DNA of 64,000 nucleotides from Carnegiea gigantea. Lineage: Eukaryota > Streptophyta > Magnoliopsida > Caryophyllales > Cactaceae. Position 1 is the first letter of the stretch. The number at the start of each line of letters is the position of its first letter. The notes under the pieces were generated by a model that ran no database searches, was not told where the DNA came from, and was given only the letters and a program-made list of their open reading frames with translations. This document shows positions 11,299 through 22,994 of this stretch, in pieces. The DNA is taken from positions 156,501 through 220,500 of the forward strand of contig JAKOGI010001200.1 in NCBI GenBank assembly GCA_029747015.1, given 5' to 3'. The position numbers and the translations under genes were made by a program.

Positions 11299-14200
11299 TT
11301 TGTTTTGCAGGCTGAAGTGAGAGAGAACAATCCCACAAACAACCCAGCAAACAGGGTAAGAAACACCCTGTCAAACAGATCAGAAAATAACCTTGAAAAC
11401 AGGCAGCTGTGGTATGTTGATAATGGGTGTTCGCGGCACATGACTGGAGAAAGATCAAATTTTCTCTCACTTACAGCTTTGAATGGTGGGAGTGTAGCAT
11501 TTGGAAACGACAAGTCTGGGACAATTGTCGGTATAGGTAATATTGGTAAAACTCTCTCCCATTCAATTGACAATGTGCACTTGGTTGATGGTTTAAAGCA
11601 CAATTTGCTAAGTGTGTCCCAACTGTGTGACAAGAACAACCTAGTGGTGTTCTCACGAACACGTTGCTTGGTTGTGAATGACGACACAGGAGATGTTGTG
11701 TTGAGGGGGAAGCGATGTCAAAATGTTTATAAAGTCTGTATTTCCACTCTTCCCCAAAATAATCTGACTTGTTTAAATGCATTAAATGATGATATAATGC
11801 TATGGCACAAGAGACTAGGTCATGCAAGCCTATCTTTGTTAAACAAACTTGTTTCCAAAAATTTGGTTGTTGGACTAGCTTCCATCAAGTTTAATGATGA
11901 CAAGGTATGTGAAGCTTGTGCAAAAGGCAAACAAGTCAGATCTTCTTTTAAATCGAAAAAATGTGTAAGCACTACTCGACCTCTAGAATTATTACACATT
12001 GATTTGTGTGGTCCCATGAGGGTAACCAGTAGAGGTGGGAAAAAGTATGTGCTTGTTGTAGTGGATGATTACTCTCGATTTACTTGGACCTTGTTTTTGG
12101 CATCCAAAGATGAAACGTTTGAGAATTTTATTGCCTTTCTCAAAAAGGTTGAAAAGAGAATAGGACACTCTTTAATTAGCTTGAGATTTGATCATAGAAC
12201 TGAGTTTGAAAATGCAAGTTTTATCAACTATTGTAATGAACATGGTGTTGATCATAACTTCTCAGCTCCAAGAACACCCCAACAGAATGGGGTGGTTGAG
12301 CGCAAAAATCGCACCCTGGAAGACATGACCAGAATAATGCTTATTGCTAGTGGTCTTCCTAGGTATTTTTGAGCAGAAGCATTGAACCCCTCATGTTACA
12401 TTATAAATAGATGCATGATCAGACCCATGTTGAATAAAACTCCTTATGAACTTTTCAAAGGCAGAAAACCCAATATTACGCACCTAAGGACATTTGGTTG
12501 TAGGTGTTTTGTGCATAATAATGGGAAGGATGCCTTAGGAAAGTTTGACCCTAGGAGTGATGAGGCAATATTCCTTGGCTATTCTTCTCACAGCAAGGCA
12601 TACAAAGTCTTTAACAAAAGAACCTTGTGTGTTGAGGAAAGTGTGCATGTGCTTTTTAATGAATCTAACGTGTTGAGTGAGAATGATGCACAGGAAGATG
12701 AACTTGAATTAGGTCTTGTTCGAAAAGAAGTGTTGCTCCAAGATAAACGAGGTAAGAACACCATGGAGAAAACAACTCCTGAAGGTGTTCCTCAGAACAG
12801 CAGGCAAGGTGAACACCAAACAAGGGAAAACACCGCTGAACCCTGTTCGGAACTGTGTTCTTCAGGAATAGACTTACAAACATGTGCAGAAACAGGCTCG
12901 GGAGATGATCGTAAGCATTATGTTACGACTAGAGTAGAGCATGGGTCTGTGGATCCTCTTACCCCACGACCATGGAAGCACCATAGTTCGCACTCTCTTG
13001 ATCAAATCTTGTCAGATATTAATACTGGAGTGCAAACTAGATCTAAGCTAAAGAATTTTTGTGCTTCCTATGCTTTTCTTTCTAACATTGAGCCAAAAAG
13101 TGTGAATGAAGCTCTTGCAGATTCAGATTGGATCACGGCTATGCAAGAAGAGCTTCATCAATTTGAGAGAAACAAAGTATGGCACCTTGTACCTAAACCT
13201 GCAGAGAGAACAATCATTGGAACCAAGTGGGTGTTCCGAAACAAACTGGATGAGTCAGGAACAGTCACTAGGAACAAGGCACGGCTGGTTGTACAAGGAT
13301 ACAATCAAGAAGAAGGGATCGATTATGAAGAAACCTTTGCACCAGTTGCTAGAATTGAGGCTATTCGAATCTTAATAGCCATTGCAGCTCATATGGAAAT
13401 CAAGCTATATCAAATGGATGTTAAAAGTGCATTCCTAAACGGATACCTTAAAGAAGAGGTGTATGTCAAACAACCCCCTGGTTTTGAAAATGGTGATTTT
13501 CCAAATCATGTTTTTAAACTTGACAAGGCACTTTATGGTTTAAAACAAGCTCCAAGAGCTTGGTATGAACGGTTGTCAAGTTTTTTACTTGAAAATGATT
13601 TTAGAAGAGGCAAGGTAGACAATACCTTGTTTCTAAAATCTAAGGGGGAACATTTTTTGATTGTCCAAATATATGTTGATGATATTATATTTGGTGCAAC
13701 TCATCATGATTTATGCAATGAATTTTCAAATATGATGAGGAGTGAGTTTGAGATGAGCATGATGGGTGAGCTTAATTTTTTCTTAGGCTTACAAATCAAG
13801 CAAACTCCAAACGGCACCATGATCCATCAGCAAAAGTATATCAAGGAGTTACTTAAGCGTTTTGGGATGGAGTCAGCCAAACCCATAGACACTCCTATTT
13901 CTCCTTCAACCAAGTTGGTTATGGATGATGGGAGTCCCTCAGTTGAGGAGAAACTCTATAGGGGTATGATTGGGTCACTCTTATACCTAACCGCTAGTAG
14001 ACCTGATATTGTTTTTAGTGTTGGTTTATGTGCCCGTTTTCAGTCTAACCCTAAGGAAACTCATCTTAAGGCTGTTAAACGGATACTAAGGTATTTGAAA
14101 CATACACCCAATTTAGCTTTATGGTATCCTAAAGGTTGCAATTTTGATCTTGTTGGATATGCTGACGCTGACTATGCTGGATTCCTAGTTGATAGAAAGA

Positions 14201-14616
14201 GTACCTCAGGTATGGCTCACTTTCTTGGACCTTGTTTGGTATCTTGGGCTACCAAGAAGCAACATTCAGTTGCCATGTCCACAGCAGAAGCTGAATATGT
14301 TGCAGCAGCTTCATGTTGTGCTCAACTGTTGTGGATAAGGCAACAGCTTAAGGACTTTTGTGTTGACATTGGATGCATTCCTATTTTTTGTGATAACACA
14401 AGTGCAATTAATATTGCCAAAAATCCATGTCAACATAAAAGAACAAAGCATATTGACATTCGACATCATTTCTTGAGAGATAATGTTGAAAAGGGTTTAA
14501 TCTCTATGAATTTTTGCTCAACGGAAAATCAAATTGCTGATATATTCACTAAGGCACTAGCTAGAGACCAATTTGAGAGAAACAGACTGGAATTGGGGTT
14601 GGTGAAAACACCCTGA
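11299..14616 (+). pseudogene. pol: Sirevirus pol polyprotein (S1), one internal stop
   Basis: Pol lies in the gag frame directly after the gag TGA. Domains in order are protease (near 11,410, reading DNGCSRHMTG), the integrase zinc region (WHKRLGH ... CEAC, about 11,805-11,930), the integrase core (first Asp in LHIDLCGP at 12,000, then DHRTEF, then the Glu of GVVERKNR), reverse transcriptase (YVDD at about 13,673) and RNase H ([20 protein letters not shown], about 14,160-14,420). A Trp codon changed to TGA at 12,370-12,372 stops the frame just after the integrase core; reading resumes in frame to 14,616. The protease Asp-Ser-Gly is Asp-Asn-Gly here but intact in S2, and the integrase DHGTEF is DHRTEF. 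Pol would cut the polyprotein, copy RNA and integrate DNA, but this copy is probably dead. Confidence 0.9.
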
Positions 14617-14972
14617 GAACACCTGTTCTCAGAGTTAGATCAAGCTGACAAAACACCCTATAATACCTGTTCTATCCACTTGTTTGCAATTATTGCTATC
14701 AAAACAGTGGTCTATGCTTAACAAATATGTGTAGTCTTGTGTGCTATTATGATTATTTATGAAGACTGCTGCCTTGGGAGATGGAGAAAGAGTATTCATG
14801 ACAGACCTTGGAATGAGAGAAGCATGTTCAAGAACAGATGGCTCGAACAGGTATGCCTTGATTGTCATTAATGTATGCTGCCTGCTTAAATTCTAGGTGT
14901 TTCCTAGGTGGCCCTTCATAACGGGTAGGGAGTTTAAAAACCCCCTTTGCGTGTGTCTGTTTTCCCCGTCTT

Positions 14973-15010
<38 letters not shown>

Positions 15011-15068
15011 CTTGCTTTCAAACCCTAGCAAAACCCTCTAAACCCTAATCTCTCTCCTCTAGCAAACA
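14617..15068 (+). other. pol-ORF3 spacer of S1
   Basis: No gene lies between pol and ORF3. The spacer contains a palindrome that overlaps the pol stop (14,614-14,631), a CT microsatellite (14,973-15,007) and a pyrimidine-rich run into 'ctagcaaac' just before the ORF3 ATG. The first 300 bp differ strongly from the same place in S2, although the flanking genes are nearly identical. It probably supplies a leader or splice acceptor for ORF3 expression; that is inferred. Confidence 0.6.
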
Positions 15069-16927
15069 ATGGCTTCCAACAACACCTCTCACTCAAAAGC
15101 CCTCGTTCTTGCTTCCTCAATCCCTGCTCCTTCTCGCCCAATCTCGTACAAGCCTTTCAAATTCCTGAAAAGCTTGTCCCTAAAATCAGTGGGAATGGGG
15201 ATGGATGATATTCCCTTTGAATGTCGAAGGGAATTGGTGTTCCTCGTAGGGGCAATTGCTTGTCCCATTTCAGTTGAGTCAGAGGGAACAAAGTCGGGGT
15301 CTCAAGAACAATTCTTGGAAACCCCTGAAGGGTTTAATTTTGAGCCCTGTTCTTCTGGGTTGTTCTCTGACACCGCGACAGAAACAGGGGCTGCCTCTGT
15401 CGAAGGTGTGTTTGTGGAGGATCTGCATGTCGACTTCCAAGGGAAGTCGAATGAGTCGTCAGAGGAGAGTCTAGAGAAGAATTCTCTCCCTGAGGCTGAA
15501 ATCTCCCCTCCAGTCTTTCAAACTGAAGAGAAAAGGAAGAGGGTGAAAATCGTGACTAGGCGTAGCAGAACGCCAAGAACAAGGCCACAACCAAGGTCTC
15601 AACCCTCTCAAACTCCTCAATCCTCTAAGCCCTCTCGAAAATCTGCAAGGCTAGCGTTTCAATCCTCTCATCGTCCCTCCAAACCCTCTGCTCCTATCAT
15701 CGAGGAGATTTCTTCTTCTTCTGAAGGGTTCTCGAGTTCTGACTCTGAGAACACCACCTTCAAACAGGGGACACCGGTGTTTTTCGAGTCCTCTAAAGAA
15801 CAATCTCCTCCAAAACCCACTAATAAACCTGCTGTGAAACCCTCTCCTGCCAAAACACCCCTCAAGTGAAAGCCCAGAACAGCCCCCTACCAGAAATTAG
15901 CACCTCTGTTCCTGTCCTTAAACGCCCAAAGCAGTTCACTCCCTCTCCTATGTCGGACAAACATGCGCAGTTGTTGAACCGCAATGTCGTCAGGGGGAAG
16001 GTAGTGAATGTAAGCTTTTTCGAGGAACAGGGTCTGGGGGTGTTCTTGACCAAGCTTCGAGCCCAAGGCTGGCTTGAGTTGTTTGCAAACACCCAGCAAG
16101 GGTGTTCTGTGCCCGAGTTGGCTGAATTCTATGCCAACTGCTCTGTCACAAATGGGGTAGTGACAAGTGCTGTCAATGAGTGTCATTTCTCCTTTGATGA
16201 AGCCACCCTAAGTGATATTCTGGGCATCCCCTCTCGTGGATTTGCTGTGTATGTGAGGGAAGACAAAACTGCCCTGGAAACAGCCAGGCTCTTAGAGGTG
16301 TCCAAACGCCTTAGTCAAAAACAGGGCCTGAGAACACCCCTTTCGGTTAAGAAGGGTGAAATGACCTCCCTGCACCAACTACTGTTTATGTTCACTATCA
16401 AGAACATAATACCGCGAGGTCAAGGGCGAAACTCAGCAGATGCCTTCGATCAATGTCTGGTGGACCTACTGGATCGGGAGGAACCAGTAAACCTCCCTGC
16501 AATCATGATTCGCCACATAGAGCGAATTGCGAACACCACCCGGGCACATGATCTTGGCTATGGGTTTCTGTTGACAAGGGTGCTTGAGCACTTTGGGATA
16601 GTGCTCACACGAAGAGTGGCGGCCCAAATCATTGATGAGATTGGGATTGACACTCTCCTAGGGTGTGGCTATGAGGTTGGTGAAGGGTCAGTTTCCAAAC
16701 AGGGACGTCGACCACCTCGACCACCTGTTTCTGGGCAACCTTCTGTCAAGGTTGAGGCTGTTCTTGAGGACAATGCTCGCTTCAAGGATGAGCTCTCAGC
16801 AGTCAAGGCTGCTCTTGCTGAGGAACGAGCTCCCTCGGCCAAACGCCATGAAGATCTCCTTGCACTTCTCTCCACTCTTGCCCCCAGCATTCCTCCTCTG
16901 CAAACGAAACCACCCCCTGCTCCCTGA
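15069..16927 (+). pseudogene. Sirevirus ORF3 (env-position gene), broken copy in S1
   Basis: ORF3 starts at ATG 15,069 (MASNNTSHSKALV) and occupies the place where Sireviruses carry an env-like gene. A CGA-to-TGA change at 15,867-15,869, about residue 267, ends the frame. A one-base deletion in the C-run about 20 bases later shifts the remainder, which stays open to 16,927. The first part is rich in Ser, Pro and basic residues. The second part contains the globular region described for S2 (36,530-38,299) and a C-terminal helical tail. This copy runs about 30 residues beyond the S2 stop, so it preserves the older C terminus. I see no signal peptide or clear membrane span, so calling it an envelope protein is not justified. 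Confidence 0.75.
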
Positions 16928-17081
16928 TTGTATAGGCTGCTCTCTAGTCTCCTCCTTTCTTAATTTCGTTTTTGGCATTGTATTTTTTAATGCAATATCT
17001 CATTATTAATGCTTCTTACCCCTTCTGCTACATACTTCTTTTCTTGCATTCATAATGTTGTTTATGCTTTTTAATGATGCC

Positions 17082-17098
17082 AAAAGGGGGAAGAAGAG
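17082..17098 (+). other. Upstream polypurine tract copy (S1)
   Basis: The purine run AAAAGGGGGAAGAAGAG follows 'tgatgcc' about 155 bp before the 3' LTR. It is nearly the same as the tract that abuts the LTR. Duplicate polypurine tracts are a known Sirevirus trait. S2 has the same pair. Confidence 0.6.
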
Positions 17099-17223
17099 TG
17101 TAACCCTCCTATTGACGAATGAACCTAGCATTGACTTAAGTGGACCTTGACTTACGTGGATCCCTATCAGCATTCAATTTTTTTTTTTTTTGGGTCAATA
17201 TGGTCACTTGGTTTGTCATCATC

Positions 17224-17235
17224 AAAAAGGGGGAA
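17224..17235 (+). other. Polypurine tract of S1
   Basis: AAAAAGGGGGAA ends two bases before the TGTTGAG start of the 3' LTR. This is the position of the primer for plus-strand DNA synthesis. Confidence 0.85.
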
Positions 17236-17237
17236 TT

Positions 17238-18843
17238 TGTTGAGTTATTATATTTAGTTTTGATGATAACAAATCCAAGTGTAAAAATTTATCCTAGTAA
17301 TGTTGCTCCAAACACGGTCTCCAAACAGGCCTAACTGGTGTTTGTGTTCTTTATTATACTAACTGGTTTGCTACATGTGAGAACAAGTCTTCAAAACAGG
17401 TTTTACTTGATGATTCTATATTAAGTCAAGAACACCATCTCGACAGTTGATTGTAAGGCATGTTCCTGAACTCTAGCAATGGAAAGAACAACCCCAGCAA
17501 ACAAGGTAGCCTTGGTGTTCACAGTAGCACCATAAATCTTGGACAAGATGACATTCAAAACAAGAAGTCTTGGGTATATAGGTTTTATTTATTTAGACTC
17601 TTGTTAATATGCCAATATTGAAAACATCATTTTAAACACCTCTTGAATCGGTATTTGCGCTAAGTGCTTCAGAACACCAGTTGCGAACAACCCTGCGAAC
17701 AGGGTGCCTAGGGTGTTTCTGAACTGCAGTAGCCACACCCGGTTATCTTTGAAAATTTATTTTAGTTGGCTAAGATCTCCAGATTACTTTCCTTGAATTT
17801 CAAAACTGCTATTTCTCTGGAAAGGATATTTCTTGAAAATATTATGGGAGATTTTCGAAAATAAGTTTTGGGAGATTTGCCAAAACTTAAAGATTTCCTT
17901 TGACCATATTTTCGGATATGGTAAAGTTTCAAAAGCTGAAAATTTCTGGTTGCTTTTTTGAATCCACCTCACGGTTATGGGAAGATAAGGGTTATCTTTT
18001 AAGATATCAAATCCCTTATATTTTGGCAAAATTTTATCACTAGCCGTAGGAGAACATTTCCTGATTGAAAATCATTTTCTATACTTAGCTGATTCTGTGG
18101 ATTATGACCGTTGGTTTTTGTGTTTAAAAACCTCAGCTTTTTCTCTCCCAGTAGACATATAACACACGAGAAAAGAGCAGATAGAAAACTCAGGTTGAAT
18201 TTGCTTAAACTCAGCTTTTTGAAAAATTCAGGAAAAATCAGAAAACACGGTCTACACTCAAAGATTCTTGAGCTTAATTCTGAAAAGCAAACCGTGACAA
18301 GCTGTGTTTGATTTTGACTTTTCAAACCATTGGCATAATAGGATCTTCATTATACCTTACATCTGCTTAGTAAGAAGCACCCCCGTAAGGTGTTTGTAAC
18401 CCTGATCCTGAATCAGAAAAGTGAGTGAGTGTGTCCTAGTCGTGTGGACTTGGACGTGTCTAATCTTGCGAAGGTTGGACGTGGTGTAACCTGTCTTTGG
18501 GAAGAAGGTTACGTGGTTGCAAGTTGTAACAAGGTGTGTTACATTTGTAACGTGTGAAGCCCGTTAGTGAAAGTGGTTAAATCCTACACGAGGTAGGTCG
18601 TGGTTTTTCACACCTCAGTTGGGCTAGAGGTGTTTTCCACGTAAAAATTGTGTGTGCTTTATTTTCCGCATTTATCTTGGTGATTTTCGCATCTGCAATA
18701 ATTGAGAACACCCCGTGCAAACAAGCTATCAGGGTGTTTGTCATTTGAGAACAACCTCTACTAGGGTGTTTGTTATTTACAACGCGAAAATCAGACACCA
18801 CAATTCACCCCCCTCTTGTGGTTGTATACTCACGAACTCAACA
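17238..18843 (+). repeat. 3' LTR of S1
   Basis: This 1,606-bp LTR has the same TGTTGAG...CTCAACA ends as the 5' LTR and the same hairpin and TATA-like block. Most of the roughly 16 differences from the 5' LTR are transitions, consistent with cytosine deamination in methylated DNA. The target duplication GTTGC follows at 18,844. Confidence 0.93.
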
Positions 18844-19464
18844 GTTGCACCAATTCAAACAACTATAATAGAGTGGAGACGAAGACTGAAAAGCTGATTA
18901 GGATCTTTCGACTAGGTATCTGGCTTGATTCCTGGCCGGTTCAGGCCAAAACCCAGCTAAGTTTGTGGACAATGCTAAAAGTACAATTTGTTTTAGCTAT
19001 AACTTTTTCATTTGATAGCGATTTCAAGTGATTCTTTTTCTCCCTAAAAATATTGTTGAGTTTGTTTTATAATACTAATAATTTAATAATTTTTGGATTC
19101 GTATATCAGAAGATACAAGTAAAATAGTGAACATGTGTCATTTTCAAAGCAAGCCCGATATTCAACTTATATCTTTTTCGTTGTTTATCTGATTTTAGTG
19201 TATGATTTTGTGCACCCTCGAATGGGGTAAAATGAATAATAAATCTCCATTAGACACCAAACACCATCAATTTGGGCCTATTTGGGCTTTTGGGTTCTTT
19301 TAGCCTTTGCTAGGCATCTTTGCATTTGGGTGTGTGGGTTAAGGGATGCTGGAATATTTTAAAGCTCTTCATGTTCAATGTCCAGGAGTCTTCGAGTTGT
19401 GTTCCATTGGTTTATAGTCATCGGGCATTTTATAAAAAAAAAAGATATTTTTTAGGTGTATACA
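18844..19464 (-). repeat. 3' LTR of G2, proximal part
   Basis: This is the continuation of the LTR interrupted by S1. It matches 25,540-25,975 closely in the segments around 'ggcctatttgggctttt' and 'gtgtgggttaagggatg', and matches the complement of 890-1,250 in G1. Its right edge, read on the minus strand, is TGTATACACCTAAAAAA, preceded by a purine-rich stretch (AAAGTGGGAG) at 19,470-19,480 that would be the G2 polypurine tract. Confidence 0.65.
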
Positions 19465-20370
19465 GTTAAACTCCCACTTTAAATAAGCCTGAGTAAGGTA
19501 AAGGTCAAGTTAGATCGCATTTGTGGTTATCTGTTTAGTGCTTCGTTTAAACTTTCATATGTGTAGTGATTTTAAATTATTGACCTTTTATCGGTCCAAA
19601 GGATCTTTTATCAGTCTCTCAGTTCTGAATTTTTAACCTTTCGTCAATTTAGAAGACCCTTTGCCGGTCTAGTGAACCTTTTGTGGGTCAAAGAAGTTCT
19701 GAATTATTGACCTTTTATCGGTATAGCGGCCAGTTCTCCAGTCTAGCAGACTCTTTCTTGGTCTAGTATATCTTGAATTTAACCTTTTATCAATCTCTAG
19801 CGGACCTTTCGTTGGTCTAGCGGACCTTTTTCCGGTCTACTGGACCTTTTGCTAGCCTACTGAGTCCTCATGTGAACCTTTCAACAATGCAACAAATCTT
19901 TCACCAGTCTAGTGGACCCTTTAGAGCTATGGCAAATCCTGGTGTTAACGTTCTGCCAGACTAGTGGGCCTGTTGCCAATCCAGCAAATTCTAAAATGGT
20001 GCCATGAGAGCCTGAAGACCTATAGCCAAATTCCCGAGAAATTGGTGGTGTATGAGCTTGAAGGCCTGTAGGAAGATCCTTATGAACTTGGTAGGTTATA
20101 AGCCTAAAGACCTATAGGCAGATCCCTATGAACTTGGTGGTGCAAGAGTCTAAATACTTGCATATCGATCCTCATGAACTTGGTGGGATAGGAAGCTAAA
20201 GACTAATAGCCAAATCCTTGGGAGCTTGTCATTAGTGAGGTGTTGAGATCTCAAATCTCCAAGTTTGATATTTTTGTTGCTCAAGCATTAATGTCATCTC
20301 TTTTTGATGAGAGCCTACTGAACATTAAAATGTCCTAGATATTAAGGCATTCTTTTATGCTAAGATAAAG
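19465..20370 (-). repeat. Tandem repeats next to the 3' LTR of G2
   Basis: About 19,570-19,960 has many copies of 'gacctttt(a/g)ccggtctag' of roughly 35-45 bp. About 19,985-20,225 has five or so copies of a 45-50-bp unit with 'gatccctatgaacttggtgg'. Both families are the reverse complement of those at 130-870 in G1. The stretch 20,290-20,370 also matches the complement of bases 1-90. This fixes the orientation of G1 and G2 relative to each other. Confidence 0.6.
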
Positions 20371-22119
20371 AGGATGAGGTGTACTATGTGGCTAAAACCT
20401 CTTGAGCTTTGTTACTTGATAATTTAAAGTTATAAGGATCAGGGTGAATTGCCTATATAAGAGCAATCATGTTTGTGTGAGACTCTCATGGATCTCTCAC
20501 TTTGACTGAGCCTAATTAAAGCGAGGGTCAAAGTGTTGTTGTTAATGTAGATTAACAGCTGACCAGGGTTTTGTTCCCTTCCTATAAGGTTACTATTATG
20601 CCCAAATACGCACCTCTTTGATCGAAGGTTCACAAGTGATCAAGGTAGAGGGCAGGCTAGTAAATAGGCTACAGATATATGTATAGAAGGAAGTGGACTT
20701 CCTAGCATAAGTGAGATTATGCTTATGTGATGACTATGTAGACTCAAATTGTGTTGACTATGAAGACATATGATGACCTAACCTTGTATGCATGTGGCCG
20801 AAGGTCTCATATTAAGTTTGGTGTCCGTTAGATTAGGCCTGATTAATATATAAGTAATTGATGGGTCAGGTACGGTGATGCTTTGTGGTACAAGCTGTAA
20901 CATATTCTTGGATGATGGATAGAACGTTAAGTGACTACTTGGTTAGGCCAAGTCATAAGGTATAAGTTACCCAAGATAGATAATCTTTCCTTTTCATGAA
21001 GGAGTAACCTTCAATTTTCATTGAAGTTCTATTGTTCTGAGTAAGCTCTGCATTTCTGTTCATTATAATAGAAGCCTTAGATGTGTAGGGATATGACCAA
21101 TAAAGATCCTTTTACTGGTGTTGCTTAGAGCAGCCGCTAGCTTCGTATGAAGAATATGGGATCAGGTCAGTCTTAGTACTAGAGTAAGACCACATAGCTT
21201 AAAGGCCGCCTCCAGGAGAAGTTTTAAAGGCATGCCTTAGGATTAGGGTACCGAAGGAAGGGAATCAACGTGAAGGCTAAAAAAATCCTTATGAAATCTC
21301 CAAGTGTGCATAGGTGATGAGGTTAGTGTGGATCAGCAATTTTGTCTTTCTTTATTCTTCTTTTTCTTTTGAACTTTTTTTTCTTTTTTTTCTGCTCCCC
21401 TTTTCTTATTTCTCTTTGGATGGAATCCTTTGGTCTGAATTCTCTTTTTTGTTTGCTAATTTTATCACCTATAACAGACTCCCACTCCTAAATTTGGTCA
21501 GATGTGGTTATGAAAGAATTAGGCCCTTTGAAGGCTCAAAGGGGTTCGAATTGGTAACTTTTTCAATTTGATGAAGGAATAATATAGGTTGTCAAACAAG
21601 GCCTCCTATGCTAGGCATGTACTTGAAAACTGCTTGACTTATTGCAAGATAATTTCTTATCTATTCCGTTTCAAGATGATAGATTAAAATTCTTAATCTT
21701 TTTTATTTTATTTCTTTCCCTCCCCTTTTGCCTAGATTGCCTTGTGAGTTTTCAAACTAATCACTCCTTTTTTCTTTTCATTCTTTTTAACCTTGGATTC
21801 ATCGTTAGACATAAGCATTCTATAAAAAAGAATATAAGAATATGTAAAAGAAGTAACTATGCTCAAGGTCTGTCATGTCGAGGCATTTTAAGCTAAGTAC
21901 CGTATCCTCTGAATTCAACAGAACTCAAGGCCTATTGTGTGGAGGCATTTTAGACTTGTATTTAACTATGCTCGTTATATAAATAGATGGACATTTCGCT
22001 TTGGTGGTCTCAAAGGACTAGAATGCTATCATGCAAACCAAGTGGGTTGTTGTCCTCGTGGGGTGTTTGAGCACAGGTGATTTTAATAGGGGTGTATTCG
22101 GTGGAGCAATCTAGAGCAT
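20371..22119 (-). other. Internal region of G2 without recognisable genes
   Basis: I find no protease, reverse transcriptase or integrase motif in either orientation. An 85-codon plus-strand frame at 21,314-21,571 is mostly a run of Phe, Leu and Ser from T-rich DNA and is not a gene. Two short similar blocks near 21,858 and 21,918 ('gaggcattttaagct' and 'gaggcattttagact') hint at a small local duplication. Confidence 0.4.
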
Positions 22120-22994
22120 GCACCTTCTTGCTTATGGAGCCATTATTTTTCTTATTCCTATTCTGATTCTTTCCCTTCCAATTCTTAATAGGTTTTATAG
22201 GTGTTTCTCTAGCAAGCTCTTTCTGCCAGCATTCTTTAATGTTGTGAATTTTTCAAATGGTGAAAACTTTAGATGTTGTTTGTATGTGGGTTGAAGGTTT
22301 CTAATAAATAACCTCACTTGATTAACCTCTAAGGGCTGATCCACGATACGGACAGCCTTTGCCCTCTATCAAGTGAGGAAGTCAAAAAGGTCTTCCTTTT
22401 CCTCTTGCTTTATTAATTCTAAGTCCCTAAGTGTAGTTAGTAGGTCAACATTGTATGAATACTAACATAAGAATTCCTTACAAAGATTATCTGAACTTAC
22501 TACTTTTCATGGGTCTATGATATTATGCCACCTCCTTATATCCTTGTTAAAATTCTAGGGAACAATGAGGTGATAGATATCCCTATCAATTTCTTTCATA
22601 GTCATAGCACTAATGAAATTTCTCATGTGATGGCAAGGGCTTTCAGTCTTGTAGAATTTAATATCTGGCATGGTGAATGTTAGGGGTAATTTTTCTTTTG
22701 GAATTGTAGTGAATCCTGCATAATCAATGGAATAGTTGTTATGATCTAGTCGTGGATTGGTTCTCGGGGTATACTTGCCCCCTGCGTCTTCTCTTTCATT
22801 CTTCCTCTTCTTTCTTCTGGCCATTATATTTTCCATTCATTGTATGGACCTTTACCATCTTTTCTTGAGGTGCCCTTCATGAGAGTTTGGAGCGTAGTGG
22901 CCATCAGTTCCATCTTTTTTTCACTTTCATCCATCTTGGCTTGCATTCTGTTTAACATTTTCATAAGCTGAGCAATTTCGTTCCTACTTGCCAT
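22120..22994 (-). pseudogene. gag: Degenerate Ty3/gypsy gag of G2
   Basis: Read on the minus strand, an ATG at 22,992-22,994 begins MASRNEIAQLMKMLNRM, a Met, Lys and Glu-rich coiled coil typical of Tat-like gag N termini. After a stop near 22,830 the frame resumes with TTIPKEKLPLTFTMPDIKF and MRNFISAMTMKEIDRDI (to 22,555), resembling plant gypsy gag. Further down (about 22,430-22,120) pieces such as 'AKAVRIVDQP' and 'FIRNLQPTYKQHLKFSPF' fit the later part of the same domain. Several stops and frameshifts make it a relic. No zinc-finger end was seen. Confidence 0.65.

Larger units (their letters stand above)
7910..18843 (+). mobile_element. Ty1/copia Sirevirus-type retrotransposon S1
   Basis: This 10,934-bp element is flanked by the 5-bp target duplication GTTGC (7,905-7,909 and 18,844-18,848). 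Both LTRs start TGTTGAGTTATT and end ACTCAACA. The order is 5' LTR, Met-tRNA-type primer site, gag, in-frame TGA, pol (protease, integrase, reverse transcriptase, RNase H, the copia order), a third ORF, two polypurine tracts and 3' LTR. The long LTRs, coiled-coil-rich gag with two zinc knuckles, extra ORF after pol and repeated polypurine tract point to the Sirevirus (SIRE/Maximus) lineage. By eye the LTRs differ at about 16 positions plus three indels, roughly 1 percent, so insertion was recent. Pol and ORF3 are broken, so this copy is not autonomous. Confidence 0.92.

Noticed and set aside
21314..21571. 85-codon plus-strand frame rich in Phe.
   Set aside because: T-rich low-complexity DNA inside a gypsy-type element. 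It is not hydrophobic in an organised way and has no homology I recognise.
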